A stretch of 64,000 nt of DNA from the NCBI GenBank assembly GCA_900547095.1, contig URFG01000002.1, forward strand, positions 124,001 to 188,000. Reading direction: 5' to 3'. This document shows positions 8,914 through 16,517 of this stretch, piece by piece. The notes beneath the pieces are model-generated. The model had not been told where the DNA came from and did no database searches. It was given only the letters and a program-made list of their open reading frames with translations. Source of the stretch: an uncultured Oscillospiraceae bacterium (lineage in GTDB: Bacteria > Bacillota > Clostridia > Oscillospirales > Acutalibacteraceae). Within the stretch, counting starts at the first letter, position 1, and every line of letters begins with the position of its first letter. The position numbers and the translations under genes were made by a program.

Positions 8914-10014
8914 TCATCTCTGCTTTTTTAATATTTTTTCATCATAGAAGCTGCCTGCGATCTTAACATTATCGCATATTTTTTTAAGCGCCTCTATCAT
9001 CTGAATTCCGTTTTCTTTTCCTAAATTTCCGTCGCCCTCGGCGTAAAAATAGTAAGCCCAGTTTTTCTCGCCTGTCGGTCGGCTTTTAAGGCAGCGGAGG
9101 TTGATTCCGAATTTACTTATAACAGAAATTGCCTTGCTCAAAGATCCCGGCTCGTTTTTAGCTGTGAAAAACATTATAAAATGCTTATCTTCTGCTGAAA
9201 TTTTACACTTTTCTCTTGAGAATACCGCAAATCGGGTGGTATTGTTCACATTGTCATTTATTTCGCCTTCTAAAACATTAAGTCCGTAAATTTCTGCGGC
9301 ATCTCTCGCACCTATCACCGCAAGATCGTTTCTTTCGCTTTCGGCAACATTTTTTGCGGCAATAGCGGTGTTTATGCTTTCCGTTACCTTAAAACCGTGG
9401 CTTTTAAGATACGGCGCGCACTGCGAAATAGCCTGCGGGTGGGAAACAACTTCTTTTATATCTTTTATCGTAACTCCCGGCTTTGCCATTAAGCACTGTG
9501 AAAGGGGCATATCGTATATCCCCGTTATAGAAAGCTCTCCGCGGTAAGCAAGATCTAAAACCCTGTCCACATCGCCTGCATAGCTGTTTTCTATAGGAAG
9601 CACTGCGCAGTCCGCCTGTCCGCTTTCAACTGCTCTGTAAGCGTGGCCGAATCCCGGGCAGGGAAGACAGGCAGGATCGTTAAATATCTTTTTGGCAGCA
9701 ATATGTGCAAATGCTCCCTCGACTCCGCTGAATGCGACCGTCATTCCCTTGATGAGCTTTTCTTGATACTTTTTCGAAATATCCATTATATCTTTTAAAA
9801 ATTCTTCATAGTAAGGAGCCATTTCACGGCTGACATATGAGAGATTTCTGTTTATTATAAGATTTTCTCTTTCCTTATCATAAATGGGAAGTCCGTTTTT
9901 CATCTTATATTCGGCAATGATTTTGGCGTTTTCCATTCTTTTTTCAAAAAGAGCGGCAATCTCCTTATCGGTTTTATCGATAATGTTTCTTGCCTCGTTT
10001 AGTTTGTTTTCCAT
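8914..10014 (-). CDS. pheA: Bifunctional chorismate mutase / prephenate dehydratase
   Basis: P-protein that turns chorismate into prephenate and then phenylpyruvate. From the chosen start it has 366 residues. Residues 1-90 form an AroQ-type chorismate mutase helix bundle (ARNIIDKTDKEI, RMENAKIIAEYK). Residues about 92-270 are prephenate dehydratase (VAFSGVEGAFAH, PIENSYAGDVDRV, NNTTRFAVF at 257-265 with the catalytic Thr-Arg-Phe). Residues about 278-355 are an ACT domain in which the usual ESRP motif reads KSRP (310-313). Its mutase is the only one in the operon, so it must also supply prephenate to TyrA. An in-frame extension back to 10092 is rejected because it runs through the attenuator hairpin. 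First structural gene of the operon. Confidence 0.94.
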   Translation of the reverse strand: MENKLNEARNIIDKTDKEIAALFEKRMENAKIIAEYKMKNGLPIYDKERENLIINRNLSYVSREMAPYYEEFLKDIMDISKKYQEKLIKGMTVAFSGVEGAFAHIAAKKIFNDPACLPCPGFGHAYRAVESGQADCAVLPIENSYAGDVDRVLDLAYRGELSITGIYDMPLSQCLMAKPGVTIKDIKEVVSHPQAISQCAPYLKSHGFKVTESINTAIAAKNVAESERNDLAVIGARDAAEIYGLNVLEGEINDNVNNTTRFAVFSREKCKISAEDKHFIMFFTAKNEPGSLSKAISVISKFGINLRCLKSRPTGEKNWAYYFYAEGDGNLGKENGIQMIEALKKICDNVKIAGSFYDEKILKKQR

Positions 10015-10035
10015 AAAGCACTCCTGTTTTTCACA

Positions 10036-10084
10036 TAATAAAAAGCCCGCGTATTGAAATCCAAGGAATTTCATAGGCGGACTT
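10036..10084 (-). terminator. Attenuator terminator (3:4 hairpin) before pheA
   Basis: On the minus strand, 10066-10084 pairs with 10044-10062 in a GC-rich stem of about 17 pairs with small bulges, loop TTGG, followed by TTTTTATT. It ends just upstream of the pheA ribosome site (CAGGAG at about 10018-10023). Its 5' arm (10067-10075) can instead pair with 10111-10121, which would prevent termination. Confidence 0.85.
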
Positions 10085-10100
10085 TCACTCATTTGTTATT

Positions 10101-10140
10101 AACGGACTGATATGCCAAATTAGCCATCAGATCAGCCGTT
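10101..10140 (-). promoter_or_regulatory. Region 2 / antiterminator segment of the aromatic operon leader
   Basis: Segment 10119-10129 (TGATGGCTAAT) is complementary to leader codons at 10166-10175 (ATTACCATCA) with a single bulged C: ten pairs. The overlapping segment 10111-10121 (AATTTGGCATA) is complementary to 10067-10075 (TATGAAATT) of the terminator arm with a two-base bulge. The two pairings exclude each other, as regions 1:2 and 2:3 do in classical attenuators. A local hairpin (AACGG...CCGTT) can also form here. Confidence 0.7.
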
Positions 10141-10203
10141 TCGAGTAAATGCAGAAAGGCCGCAATGATGGTAATAATAAAATCGCTTGTTAAGAATTTC
10201 CAT
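10132..10203 (-). CDS. Aromatic operon leader peptide (Phe/Tyr attenuation peptide)
   Basis: A 23-codon open frame starting at ATG 10203 with AGGAG nine bases upstream (10213-10217). Residue 8 is Phe, 9-11 are three consecutive Tyr, 12-13 are His, and 19 is Phe. It sits between the operon promoter and the attenuator terminator. A ribosome stalled on the Phe-Tyr codons (10171-10182) would cover region 1 and free region 2 to form the antiterminator. A ribosome reaching the stop at 10132-10134 would cover region 2 and allow termination. Too short to be found by homology; the call rests on position, ribosome site, codon content and the complementary segments. His codons in the run are unexplained and may be incidental. 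Confidence 0.75.
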   Translation of the reverse strand: MEILNKRFYYYHHCGLSAFTRNG

Positions 10204-10235
10204 TTTCGGCCGCTCCTTTTTTTAATTACCTAAAT

Positions 10236-10264
10236 ATTATAAACTTAACGCCGAGGTTTGTCAA
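10236..10264 (-). promoter_or_regulatory. Promoter of the aromatic amino acid operon
   Basis: Consensus sigma-A promoter on the minus strand: TTGACA (10259-10264), 17-base spacer, TATAAT (10236-10241). Predicted start is near 10229, giving a leader of about 215 nt before pheA. It is back to back with the 10290-10318 promoter. Confidence 0.9.
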
Positions 10265-10289
10265 GTTATCTTTTAAAATAAAGTATTTA

Positions 10290-10318
10290 TTGACAAATTT
10301 TATTATTTATTTTATAAT
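10290..10318 (+). promoter_or_regulatory. Promoter of the secreted esterase gene
   Basis: TTGACA (10290-10295), 17-base spacer, TATAAT (10313-10318); both boxes match the consensus exactly. Start of translation is 37 bases beyond the -10 box. Confidence 0.88.
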
Positions 10319-10354
10319 AATTTGTAATAATTTTGGTTATTAGGAAGTGTTTTT

Positions 10355-13300
10355 GTGAAAAAAAGATCAGTAAGTTTACTGTTGGCACTTGCCGTGATAG
10401 CTCAGCTTTGCTTTGTAGATCCCTCGTTTAAGGCTTCGGCTGAAAATAAAGAGCAGATTTCGGCTGTAAGCGCTCTTATCAGTGCATTGTCTGAGGCTAA
10501 AAGAAATATTCCGATAGAAGTTTCTTCGTGGGATAATAATACTGCGAAAACTTCGGGCGAGGTTTCGGCTGACGAAAACGGAACCGTTGCGATAAATAAC
10601 GAGTCTTTAAATACAACGGGCGGCGCCGGAAGTATAAATACCGCTTCGGGTGTTTTTTACTCCGTTACGGATTTAAAGGCTAAGAATTATGATATCTTAA
10701 TTAAGGATATCGAAGATATTGAGGCTTCATTTTCCGTGGGCAGTACAGGCTATGCCAACACGCTCCTTTACATAATCAATAAAAAGGGCGGGTATACAGT
10801 ACGCAGTACTCACTTTGAAGCCGCAGACCTTTACGGAGTAAACGGGTCTAACGGTAACGGCGGTCAGCTCAAAGCTGATGATTCCGGTAAATACGGAATT
10901 TCTGTTTCCAAATATTATGATGTCGGAAGCGCAAAAAACTGGTCAAACAGAGCAAATTTATCTTCTTGGAACGATTTAAACAGCACTTCTTTTAATAAAT
11001 TGTATTATCAGTTTGCATATGATAAAAGTAAAGGTGATTTCTTAAGCGGAGATTTCACTTTCTATAGAGGTAATGTTATATGGAATGACCCTGAAATTTC
11101 TTCTGCTTTAAATTCTCTTAAAACCCTTGCGGGCGATGAGCTTAAAAATGCGGTCTTTGCCGCATGTGATCTTGATACTTCATTTATGACTAATGAAGAA
11201 GACGTTAAAAATGCTCAAAGCGGCGCTTTAAAAGCTTTTGCCTCGGACAAGGCTCTTTATGACCTTACTAAAGCTTACAACAGTCTTTATAATATTGAGC
11301 AAACCGCACGTTTTGATATGCGCGAAGTTTATTTTGCAGGTGATAATACAACTTCTTCACAGCCGAGCGATCGGTATACAGACAGAAGTTCATTGCCTGA
11401 CAGTGGCAATGCTCCCGAAGATTTAGGAAAATATTTTGCTACGAAAACATTTTCTTATCCGACTAATAACAACCAAAGAAACGCGTTTGTTATCGACGGA
11501 TCTTTAATTTCGAGCCTTGAAAATATAGAAAATATTTATTTCTGGTATTATTCGGATAAAACAGTCGGCAGATTCAGATTTGCTGTTTATTATGATGGAT
11601 ACAACCAGCCTGTAAGATATGAAAGCAATATAAAAATTAAAGCAGGTTGGAACAGAGTAGACCTCAAAGATTATGATATTAAAACCATTCTCGGAGGAAA
11701 CGATTTAGTTAACGGTATCCGTTTTCAGCCGGGAGTAGTTCTTGAAAGCGGCGAGAGCGTAACCCTTACTATGGGTAGTGTTTATTTCACAGCCAAGAAA
11801 TTTATCACTCCTATAAGTCCTGCTTCTCTTGCTGACGCTTATGTAGCAGCGGCGGCTGTGGATACAACTAAGTATAATAACGGCGAAGTTCTTGAAAATG
11901 CCATTGCCGCAGTTTTAAAAGATTTTCCCGCGCTTGATCTTAACAGCTATTTAAATAACCTTAAAGATACTTTATCTAAATTCAATACTTCTTATCCCTT
12001 AACTATTTCGAAGTACAGAGCTAATAATTCTTCCGAACTTGTAGAGGTCAATAACAGCTCTTATACTTTCGGCACTGAAATTCAGGGTAATAGTTATACT
12101 TCCGACACTTCTGGAACTCAGCCCGGATCGATATATCTTTCTTTGCCTGAAAATACAAAGCTTGATATAAAAGAAATTTCGGATATCTCTTATGATATCA
12201 AAGTTTCTTCCGATGCAACTTCAAGCAATATTCTTACATATATATCTAATTCAAGCGGAAAATATATTCTCCGCGGAGATAACGGCGATCTGCCTAACCT
12301 CGATTTTATCGGACTTGCAAAATCTTCCGGTGATGTAAATAAGCTTGAAAAAGATACTGTAAAAACAGTTTATCTTTCAAATGTTTATTCAAAATGGAAT
12401 TTAAGAGAGAATTTTGAAATATTTAAAGATGTAACAACTCTCGGAGATATCCTTGTTGTTGCCGCACAAAATTATAATGCTTCTTCGCTTACTCTTTCAA
12501 ATGCAAAAGTTTATGTGGGAAGTAAGGATATCGACGCATTTATTTCGGCTGCCGATTCCTGCACGGAAAATAATGATATTTTTGCTTTGACTGCGGCGCT
12601 TATAAATTATTTCGGTGAAGAAAAAAATCAATTCTATTCTGAATATAAAACTCTTAAAAACCTGCTTGATAATTTCCTTTCTGTTTACGGGGAAACTTCT
12701 TCATATCTTTCTATATCTCAAAAGGTTTCGGAAAAAGCAGAAATTTATAAGCTTGTTTCCAATGTCAATGCTTCGGCCGATAAGCTTTCAGACAGCGAAA
12801 ATCAAGCTTCTCTTAAAACACTTAACAGCTCAGCTCAAACCTTGAGTGATTATGCCGTAATAGGCGATTACAGCAGCTTTGAAAGCGAGCTCAAATCGTT
12901 TATAACTGTTCTTAAAAATATCAAGTCTGTCGAAAAGAATTATGGCAGTGATTTCAGAGATAATTCCGTAAGGCTGTTTGAGGCTCTGGGTGGAAATTAT
13001 TCTCTTCCCGGCCACACCACCGGCTCTTATGAAGAGCTCACAGTCCGTGAAATGGTTAGACTTCAGAAATATCTTGAAGACGATACTACGCTTATCGATA
13101 AAACAGCTGCCGATGTGAATTCCGACGGCGTTATCAATTCCGATGATATGAGCGCACTTGCCGATCTTATCTTATCGGAAGTTCCGTTCGAAGCAGTTGA
13201 GTTTGCCGATCTTTACGGAAATAATGAAGTTCCCTATTATAATGCAGAATATTCGTCTATCGATGTTCCAATGTCAATCTCTCATAAAAACAATCCGTAT

Positions 13301-14041
13301 ATTTCTATGTATCCTGTAAGAAATGCAAAGGCTTGTATCGTTCTTTATCCCGGAGGCGGATATTTCCAAAGAGGCGATGACGCTTTGAAAACGGTTGCAA
13401 AATCATTTAATAACCTCGGATATTTTGTTTACATTTGTCATTACAGAGTCGGTAACAGAGAGAATGGTGAAAACGGTTACCGCGGAAACGCAATTCTTGC
13501 CGACGGCAGACGAGCAATTCAAATTGCGCGCGCAAATGCCGGGAAATATGGATATTCTGCTAAAAGAATAGTTTCCTGCGGATTTTCAGCCGGCGGTCAC
13601 CTTGCTATGAGCGTTTCGCTGCACGATCAGAAAGAAAATATAGTAAGCGACAGCATAGGCGAGATAAGCAGTGTTCCTAATGCGGTTATTTTAGGATATT
13701 CCGTTACATCTGTTTTAAAACCTGCAACTTACGGAAATATGGATGTTATCTTTGACGTTAATGACTTAGGCTCGGGTGAAAAAACAAGAGCGCAGTATGT
13801 CGGAGCAACTGCTGCTACGAAGAACACTCCCGCAACCTTTATCTGGTACGGTAAAGCCGATACTGCGGTCAACCCGGATCTTAACTGCAAAGCATATTAT
13901 AACCGCTTGACAGAGCTTGGAGTTAAAACAGAGCTTGTCGGTTTTGACGGTATAGGTCACGGTGTATCCGTTGAATGCTTAAGCGCTCCTTATGAATATC
14001 ATAAGAAAGCTGATAAGTTCTTAGACGAAGTTTTTAAATAA
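10355..14041 (+). CDS. Large secreted carbohydrate esterase-like protein with a dockerin-like motif
   Basis: 1228 residues starting at GTG (AGGAAG seven bases upstream). Residues 1-30 form a Sec signal peptide (KKRS, hydrophobic LLLALAVIAQL, cleavage after ASA). Residues about 60-290 and 550-760 are long Ser/Asn-rich regions that resemble each other (both have a YDI-K-segment, a Y-IN/S-N--G-Y-(V/I)R segment and a closing box), suggesting repeated carbohydrate-binding-like domains; residues about 320-500 are a third beta-rich module. At 920-941 a single dockerin-type repeat (DVNSDGVINSDD...LADLIL) follows a helix that may be a degenerate first repeat. From about 990 an alpha/beta-hydrolase esterase domain has an oxyanion PGGGYF (999-1004), nucleophile GFSAGG (Ser1078), Asp1169 and His1202. 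This suggests extracellular deacetylation of plant polysaccharides; the substrate is unknown. The dockerin is internal rather than terminal, which is unusual. Confidence 0.8.
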   Translation: MKKRSVSLLLALAVIAQLCFVDPSFKASAENKEQISAVSALISALSEAKRNIPIEVSSWDNNTAKTSGEVSADENGTVAINNESLNTTGGAGSINTASGVFYSVTDLKAKNYDILIKDIEDIEASFSVGSTGYANTLLYIINKKGGYTVRSTHFEAADLYGVNGSNGNGGQLKADDSGKYGISVSKYYDVGSAKNWSNRANLSSWNDLNSTSFNKLYYQFAYDKSKGDFLSGDFTFYRGNVIWNDPEISSALNSLKTLAGDELKNAVFAACDLDTSFMTNEEDVKNAQSGALKAFASDKALYDLTKAYNSLYNIEQTARFDMREVYFAGDNTTSSQPSDRYTDRSSLPDSGNAPEDLGKYFATKTFSYPTNNNQRNAFVIDGSLISSLENIENIYFWYYSDKTVGRFRFAVYYDGYNQPVRYESNIKIKAGWNRVDLKDYDIKTILGGNDLVNGIRFQPGVVLESGESVTLTMGSVYFTAKKFITPISPASLADAYVAAAAVDTTKYNNGEVLENAIAAVLKDFPALDLNSYLNNLKDTLSKFNTSYPLTISKYRANNSSELVEVNNSSYTFGTEIQGNSYTSDTSGTQPGSIYLSLPENTKLDIKEISDISYDIKVSSDATSSNILTYISNSSGKYILRGDNGDLPNLDFIGLAKSSGDVNKLEKDTVKTVYLSNVYSKWNLRENFEIFKDVTTLGDILVVAAQNYNASSLTLSNAKVYVGSKDIDAFISAADSCTENNDIFALTAALINYFGEEKNQFYSEYKTLKNLLDNFLSVYGETSSYLSISQKVSEKAEIYKLVSNVNASADKLSDSENQASLKTLNSSAQTLSDYAVIGDYSSFESELKSFITVLKNIKSVEKNYGSDFRDNSVRLFEALGGNYSLPGHTTGSYEELTVREMVRLQKYLEDDTTLIDKTAADVNSDGVINSDDMSALADLILSEVPFEAVEFADLYGNNEVPYYNAEYSSIDVPMSISHKNNPYISMYPVRNAKACIVLYPGGGYFQRGDDALKTVAKSFNNLGYFVYICHYRVGNRENGENGYRGNAILADGRRAIQIARANAGKYGYSAKRIVSCGFSAGGHLAMSVSLHDQKENIVSDSIGEISSVPNAVILGYSVTSVLKPATYGNMDVIFDVNDLGSGEKTRAQYVGATAATKNTPATFIWYGKADTAVNPDLNCKAYYNRLTELGVKTELVGFDGIGHGVSVECLSAPYEYHKKADKFLDEVFK

Positions 14042-14048
14042 TTGATTT

Positions 14049-14083
14049 TAAGCGTCGGTTTTTTAATGCCGGCGCTTAATTTT
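14049..14083 (+). terminator. Terminator of the esterase gene
   Basis: Ten-pair stem TAAGCGTCGG / CCGGCGCTTA (one G-U pair), followed by ATTTTTG. Confidence 0.8.
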
Positions 14084-14100
14084 TGTTCGACACGATTTTC

Positions 14101-14129
14101 TTGACGAAAAAATAAAAAAATGTTATAAT
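14101..14129 (+). promoter_or_regulatory. Promoter of smpB
   Basis: TTGACG (14101-14106), 17-base spacer, TATAAT (14124-14129). Confidence 0.82.
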
Positions 14130-14158
14130 AATTTTTAACGTAACCGGAGGGAAAAGTT

Positions 14159-14617
14159 TTGGATAATATTAAAACGATAGCTAAAAATAAAAAAGCTTTT
14201 TTTGAATATTTTGTCCTTGAAAGCTTTGAAGCAGGAATTTCCCTTTCGGGTACAGAGGTTAAATCCGTCAGGGCAGGAGGAGTGAGCTTAAAAGAGGCAT
14301 GGTGCGCTGTGGAAAACGGCGAGCTTATCATAAAGCAAATGCACATCAGCCCTTATGATCACGGCAATATTTTTAATAAAGACCCTAAGAGAAGCCGCAA
14401 GCTTTTAATGCATAAAAAAGAAATCATGCGTCTTTTGGGCGCCGTTAAAACTCAGGGTTTAACTTTAATTCCTTTGTCTGTTTATTTTAAAGGCTCTTAT
14501 ATTAAAGTTCAGGTCGGTCTTTGCAAAGGTAAGCAACTGCACGATAAGAGGGAAGTTGCCGCTAAAAAGGATGCGGACAGAGCTATCAGCAGAGCCATTA
14601 AAGAAAATAACAGATAA
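14159..14617 (+). CDS. smpB: SsrA-binding protein
   Basis: SmpB binds tmRNA and delivers it to stalled ribosomes for trans-translation. The 152-residue length is standard. Family motifs seen: IAKNKKAFFEYFVLE, GTEVKSVRAG, the AWCAVENGELIIKQMHISPY segment and the basic tail LHDKREVAAKKDADRAI. The start is TTG, with GGAGGG (14146-14151) seven bases upstream; no better ATG exists before the conserved core. The ssrA gene that encodes its RNA partner follows after nine bases. Confidence 0.95.
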   Translation: MDNIKTIAKNKKAFFEYFVLESFEAGISLSGTEVKSVRAGGVSLKEAWCAVENGELIIKQMHISPYDHGNIFNKDPKRSRKLLMHKKEIMRLLGAVKTQGLTLIPLSVYFKGSYIKVQVGLCKGKQLHDKREVAAKKDADRAISRAIKENNR

Positions 14618-14626
14618 GTTTTACAT

Positions 14627-14973
14627 GGGGCCGTAAAGGTTTCGACAGGGATTATGAACCGTCGGAAGCGGGCAGCGGTGCGGAACCGCTTTAAAATCCG
14701 CAATTTAAAATTAACTGACAACAATTCAGTTGCACTTGCAGCTTAATTAAGCTGCCGTCTTTTCCGAAAGTACCGCGGTTCGGAACGGGCGTCACTTAGC
14801 GGTGAACGTGAATTATCTTTTGCCGAGGGGATGATCACGGCTTATTCGGCTACCGAAATTAAAAGTTCGTTGCTTAACTTTTAGCGTAGGGAATTTTTAA
14901 GAAGCATCTGCGCCCGGAGATGCCGACGGGAATTGATTTTTGGACGGGAGTTCGACTCTCCCCGGCTCCACCA
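14627..14973 (+). ncRNA. ssrA: Transfer-messenger RNA
   Basis: 347 nt. The 5' end GGGGCCG pairs with CGGCTCC (14963-14969), which is followed by A and an encoded CCA (14971-14973). The tRNA-like T arm is GGGAGTTCGACTCTCCC, and GGTTTCGACAGGGA near the 5' end is a hallmark of tmRNA. The tag reading frame ends ...GAC AAC AAT TCA GTT GCA CTT GCA GCT TAA (DNNSVALAA), at about 14717-14746. The usual ANDENYALAA-like tag has Tyr where this one has Val. The resume codon is not certain: ACT or an upstream codon. The CCA end is the integration point of the downstream island. Confidence 0.96.
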
Positions 14974-14975
14974 AA
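14965..14975 (+). repeat. Left attachment-site repeat (attL) at the ssrA 3' end
   Basis: GCTCCACCAAA, the last bases of tmRNA plus two, is repeated directly at 28189-28199. These two copies bracket all of the foreign-looking genes. Integration by tyrosine recombinases into the 3' end of ssrA is well documented. Confidence 0.65.
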
Positions 14976-15046
14976 TGTGTATTGGATGAACACCTACTTC
15001 TTTGCAGGCGGCTTTGCCGTTAAATGTTCGCTCTGATACAAAACAA

Positions 15047-15086
15047 AAACCCGTCATCTTAGATGAATTTCTAAGGTGGCGGGTTT
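15047..15086. terminator. Hairpin terminator inside the island's left end
   Basis: AAACCCG...CGGGTTT: 17-pair stem with two G-U pairs, loop of about six bases. It can end both ssrA readthrough (plus) and the 15091-16191 gene (minus). Bases 14976-15046 hold nothing else recognisable. Confidence 0.7.
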
Positions 15087-15090
15087 CTGT

Positions 15091-16191
15091 TTATATAATT
15101 TTGTATTTTTCCGAAAGCAAATTAGGAATCTCATTCCTTTTATCTAATGAATGGGATTCTCTAAGTATTTCCAAAGGATCAAAGAATGGTGTAAATGAAA
15201 TTATATCTTGCCCCGTTTTACCTGCTTCGCAGAGTGCCTTGCTTTGACGAACTTCATTCTCGATAGATTTTGAAAAATACATATCTTCCGAATACAAAAA
15301 CATAATCAATGTCAGTGCGGCAAGTTTATCTTCTAATGGAAGATTATTAAATTGTTTATAAAACTGCCTGTAACGCTTATCTCCATCCTCAATAAACATC
15401 ACGATTACGGTTTCCAATTTCAAAGGTAATATACTTATATGAATATATTGTATTTTGTACTCAGGAGATGGGTTATAAATATTGTTGATAATATTACCAT
15501 TAAAGTCAACCGCCAAAGCTAACGAACATTGAAAAGCGATTGGAACCACATAATTTAGTTTTTCATAATAACATACATAATAGTCTGTAGAACTGTCTTT
15601 TTCTAATGCTTTCTTTGCTTTTTTATAGCTATGCTCATATTCCTTTAAATCCATTTTATTCGCCATATTTTTTGCATCGCTAAACATTCGAGCTGCATCT
15701 GTTTCCTTGGCAGAAATATTGAAAAGTTCAATTTCAAGCAGTCTTTTACTTATTGACTTCAAAGAGTTTTTGAGAGCCATCTGTGCTATCATTTTGGGCG
15801 TAGGTTGTGTAGCATAATTGTCGGGATTTTCATAGTCAGAAAAAATCTTGCTGTCGCAATCGTTGCAAATCAAATGAAATGTGCCGGCTTTTTTTACCCC
15901 ATTTTCAGTATCAAGCAAAGGAATATCCACAATAGCATTTAATGTTAACACTTCGCCATTTGTGGCTATATTTTCAAGACAAAATCTTGGGACAGAATGT
16001 GAATTGCAAAAACTTGTGCAAGGCTTTCCGCAAAAATAGCAAGTATCTCTCTTTGCCGCTTGACGTGCCTCCTTTAAAAGTTGGCTCATCTTTTTCTTAT
16101 ATGTAAAATCTGTTCTTAGCAGCTCTTTTTCTTCATCCGTAAAAGCGCCTAAATCGAAAAGATTAACTAACTCGTCAAACATTAATTTCAT
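15091..16191 (-). CDS. Zinc-finger, HNH-like protein of unknown function
   Basis: 366 residues, cytoplasmic, not assigned to a characterised family. A zinc-binding arrangement is clear: CYFCGKPC (Cys51, Cys54), SHSVPRFCLENI (His65), and CNDCDSKIF (Cys109, Cys112), about 55 residues apart. This CxxC...SHxxP+F...CxxCxxxxF pattern resembles HNH-type nuclease folds in which the first CxxC and the His line up before the second CxxC. The rest is mostly alpha-helical with a hydrophobic core about residues 210-270. It has its own promoter (16207-16235) and terminator and is the first gene from the left island end. A defence role is possible but not shown. Confidence 0.6.
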   Translation of the reverse strand: MKLMFDELVNLFDLGAFTDEEKELLRTDFTYKKKMSQLLKEARQAAKRDTCYFCGKPCTSFCNSHSVPRFCLENIATNGEVLTLNAIVDIPLLDTENGVKKAGTFHLICNDCDSKIFSDYENPDNYATQPTPKMIAQMALKNSLKSISKRLLEIELFNISAKETDAARMFSDAKNMANKMDLKEYEHSYKKAKKALEKDSSTDYYVCYYEKLNYVVPIAFQCSLALAVDFNGNIINNIYNPSPEYKIQYIHISILPLKLETVIVMFIEDGDKRYRQFYKQFNNLPLEDKLAALTLIMFLYSEDMYFSKSIENEVRQSKALCEAGKTGQDIISFTPFFDPLEILRESHSLDKRNEIPNLLSEKYKII

Positions 16192-16206
16192 CTCCCTTAT
16201 TTGAAC

Positions 16207-16235
16207 ATTATATCATAATTTTAAGCAATTAACAA
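16207..16235 (-). promoter_or_regulatory. Promoter of the zinc-finger protein gene
   Basis: Minus strand TTGTTA (16230-16235), 17-base spacer, TATAAT (16207-16212). The gene's GGGAG ribosome site follows directly. Confidence 0.65.
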
Positions 16236-16329
16236 TTCGTAGCTTTCAAGCCAAAACAATATTTCATACATTCGACTATTCAACCGCATTTGAGTACAAT
16301 TATGGTAGAAACTCAAAGGAGGTCGACAA

Positions 16330-16515
16330 ATGCGAGACAAGAAATATTACATAGCGTTGGATGGGTATGAGCGTGGTATTATAGTGAACGCACTTAATGA
16401 AATGCGGAATACTCTGCTTCAAAAAGACAGATACACCGATGCGGTGGATGAGATTCTGTTAAAAATCATCAATGCTAAAACTAAGAAATTCAAGGTTATT
16501 TACACGGAGGGTTGA
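16330..16515 (+). CDS. Small conserved mobile-element protein
   Basis: 61 residues, charged and helical, no membrane segment or known motif (DGYERGIIVNALNEMRNTLL core). A strong AAAGGAGG lies eight bases upstream of the ATG. Short proteins of this kind commonly precede tnpV-like genes in Firmicutes mobile elements; that association is from memory. It ends two bases before the TnpV-like start, so the pair is an operon. Function unknown. Confidence 0.75.
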   Translation: MRDKKYYIALDGYERGIIVNALNEMRNTLLQKDRYTDAVDEILLKIINAKTKKFKVIYTEG

Positions 16516-16517
16516 TT

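Noticed and set aside
10015..10092. In-frame extension of pheA upstream to 10092.
   Set aside because: It runs through the attenuator hairpin and T run, has no ribosome site, and the chorismate mutase domain begins at the ATG 10014.
10036..10230. A T-box riboswitch in front of the aromatic operon.
   Set aside because: No T-box consensus (AGGGTGG-type sequence) is visible, while a ribosome site, leader peptide and complementary segments are.
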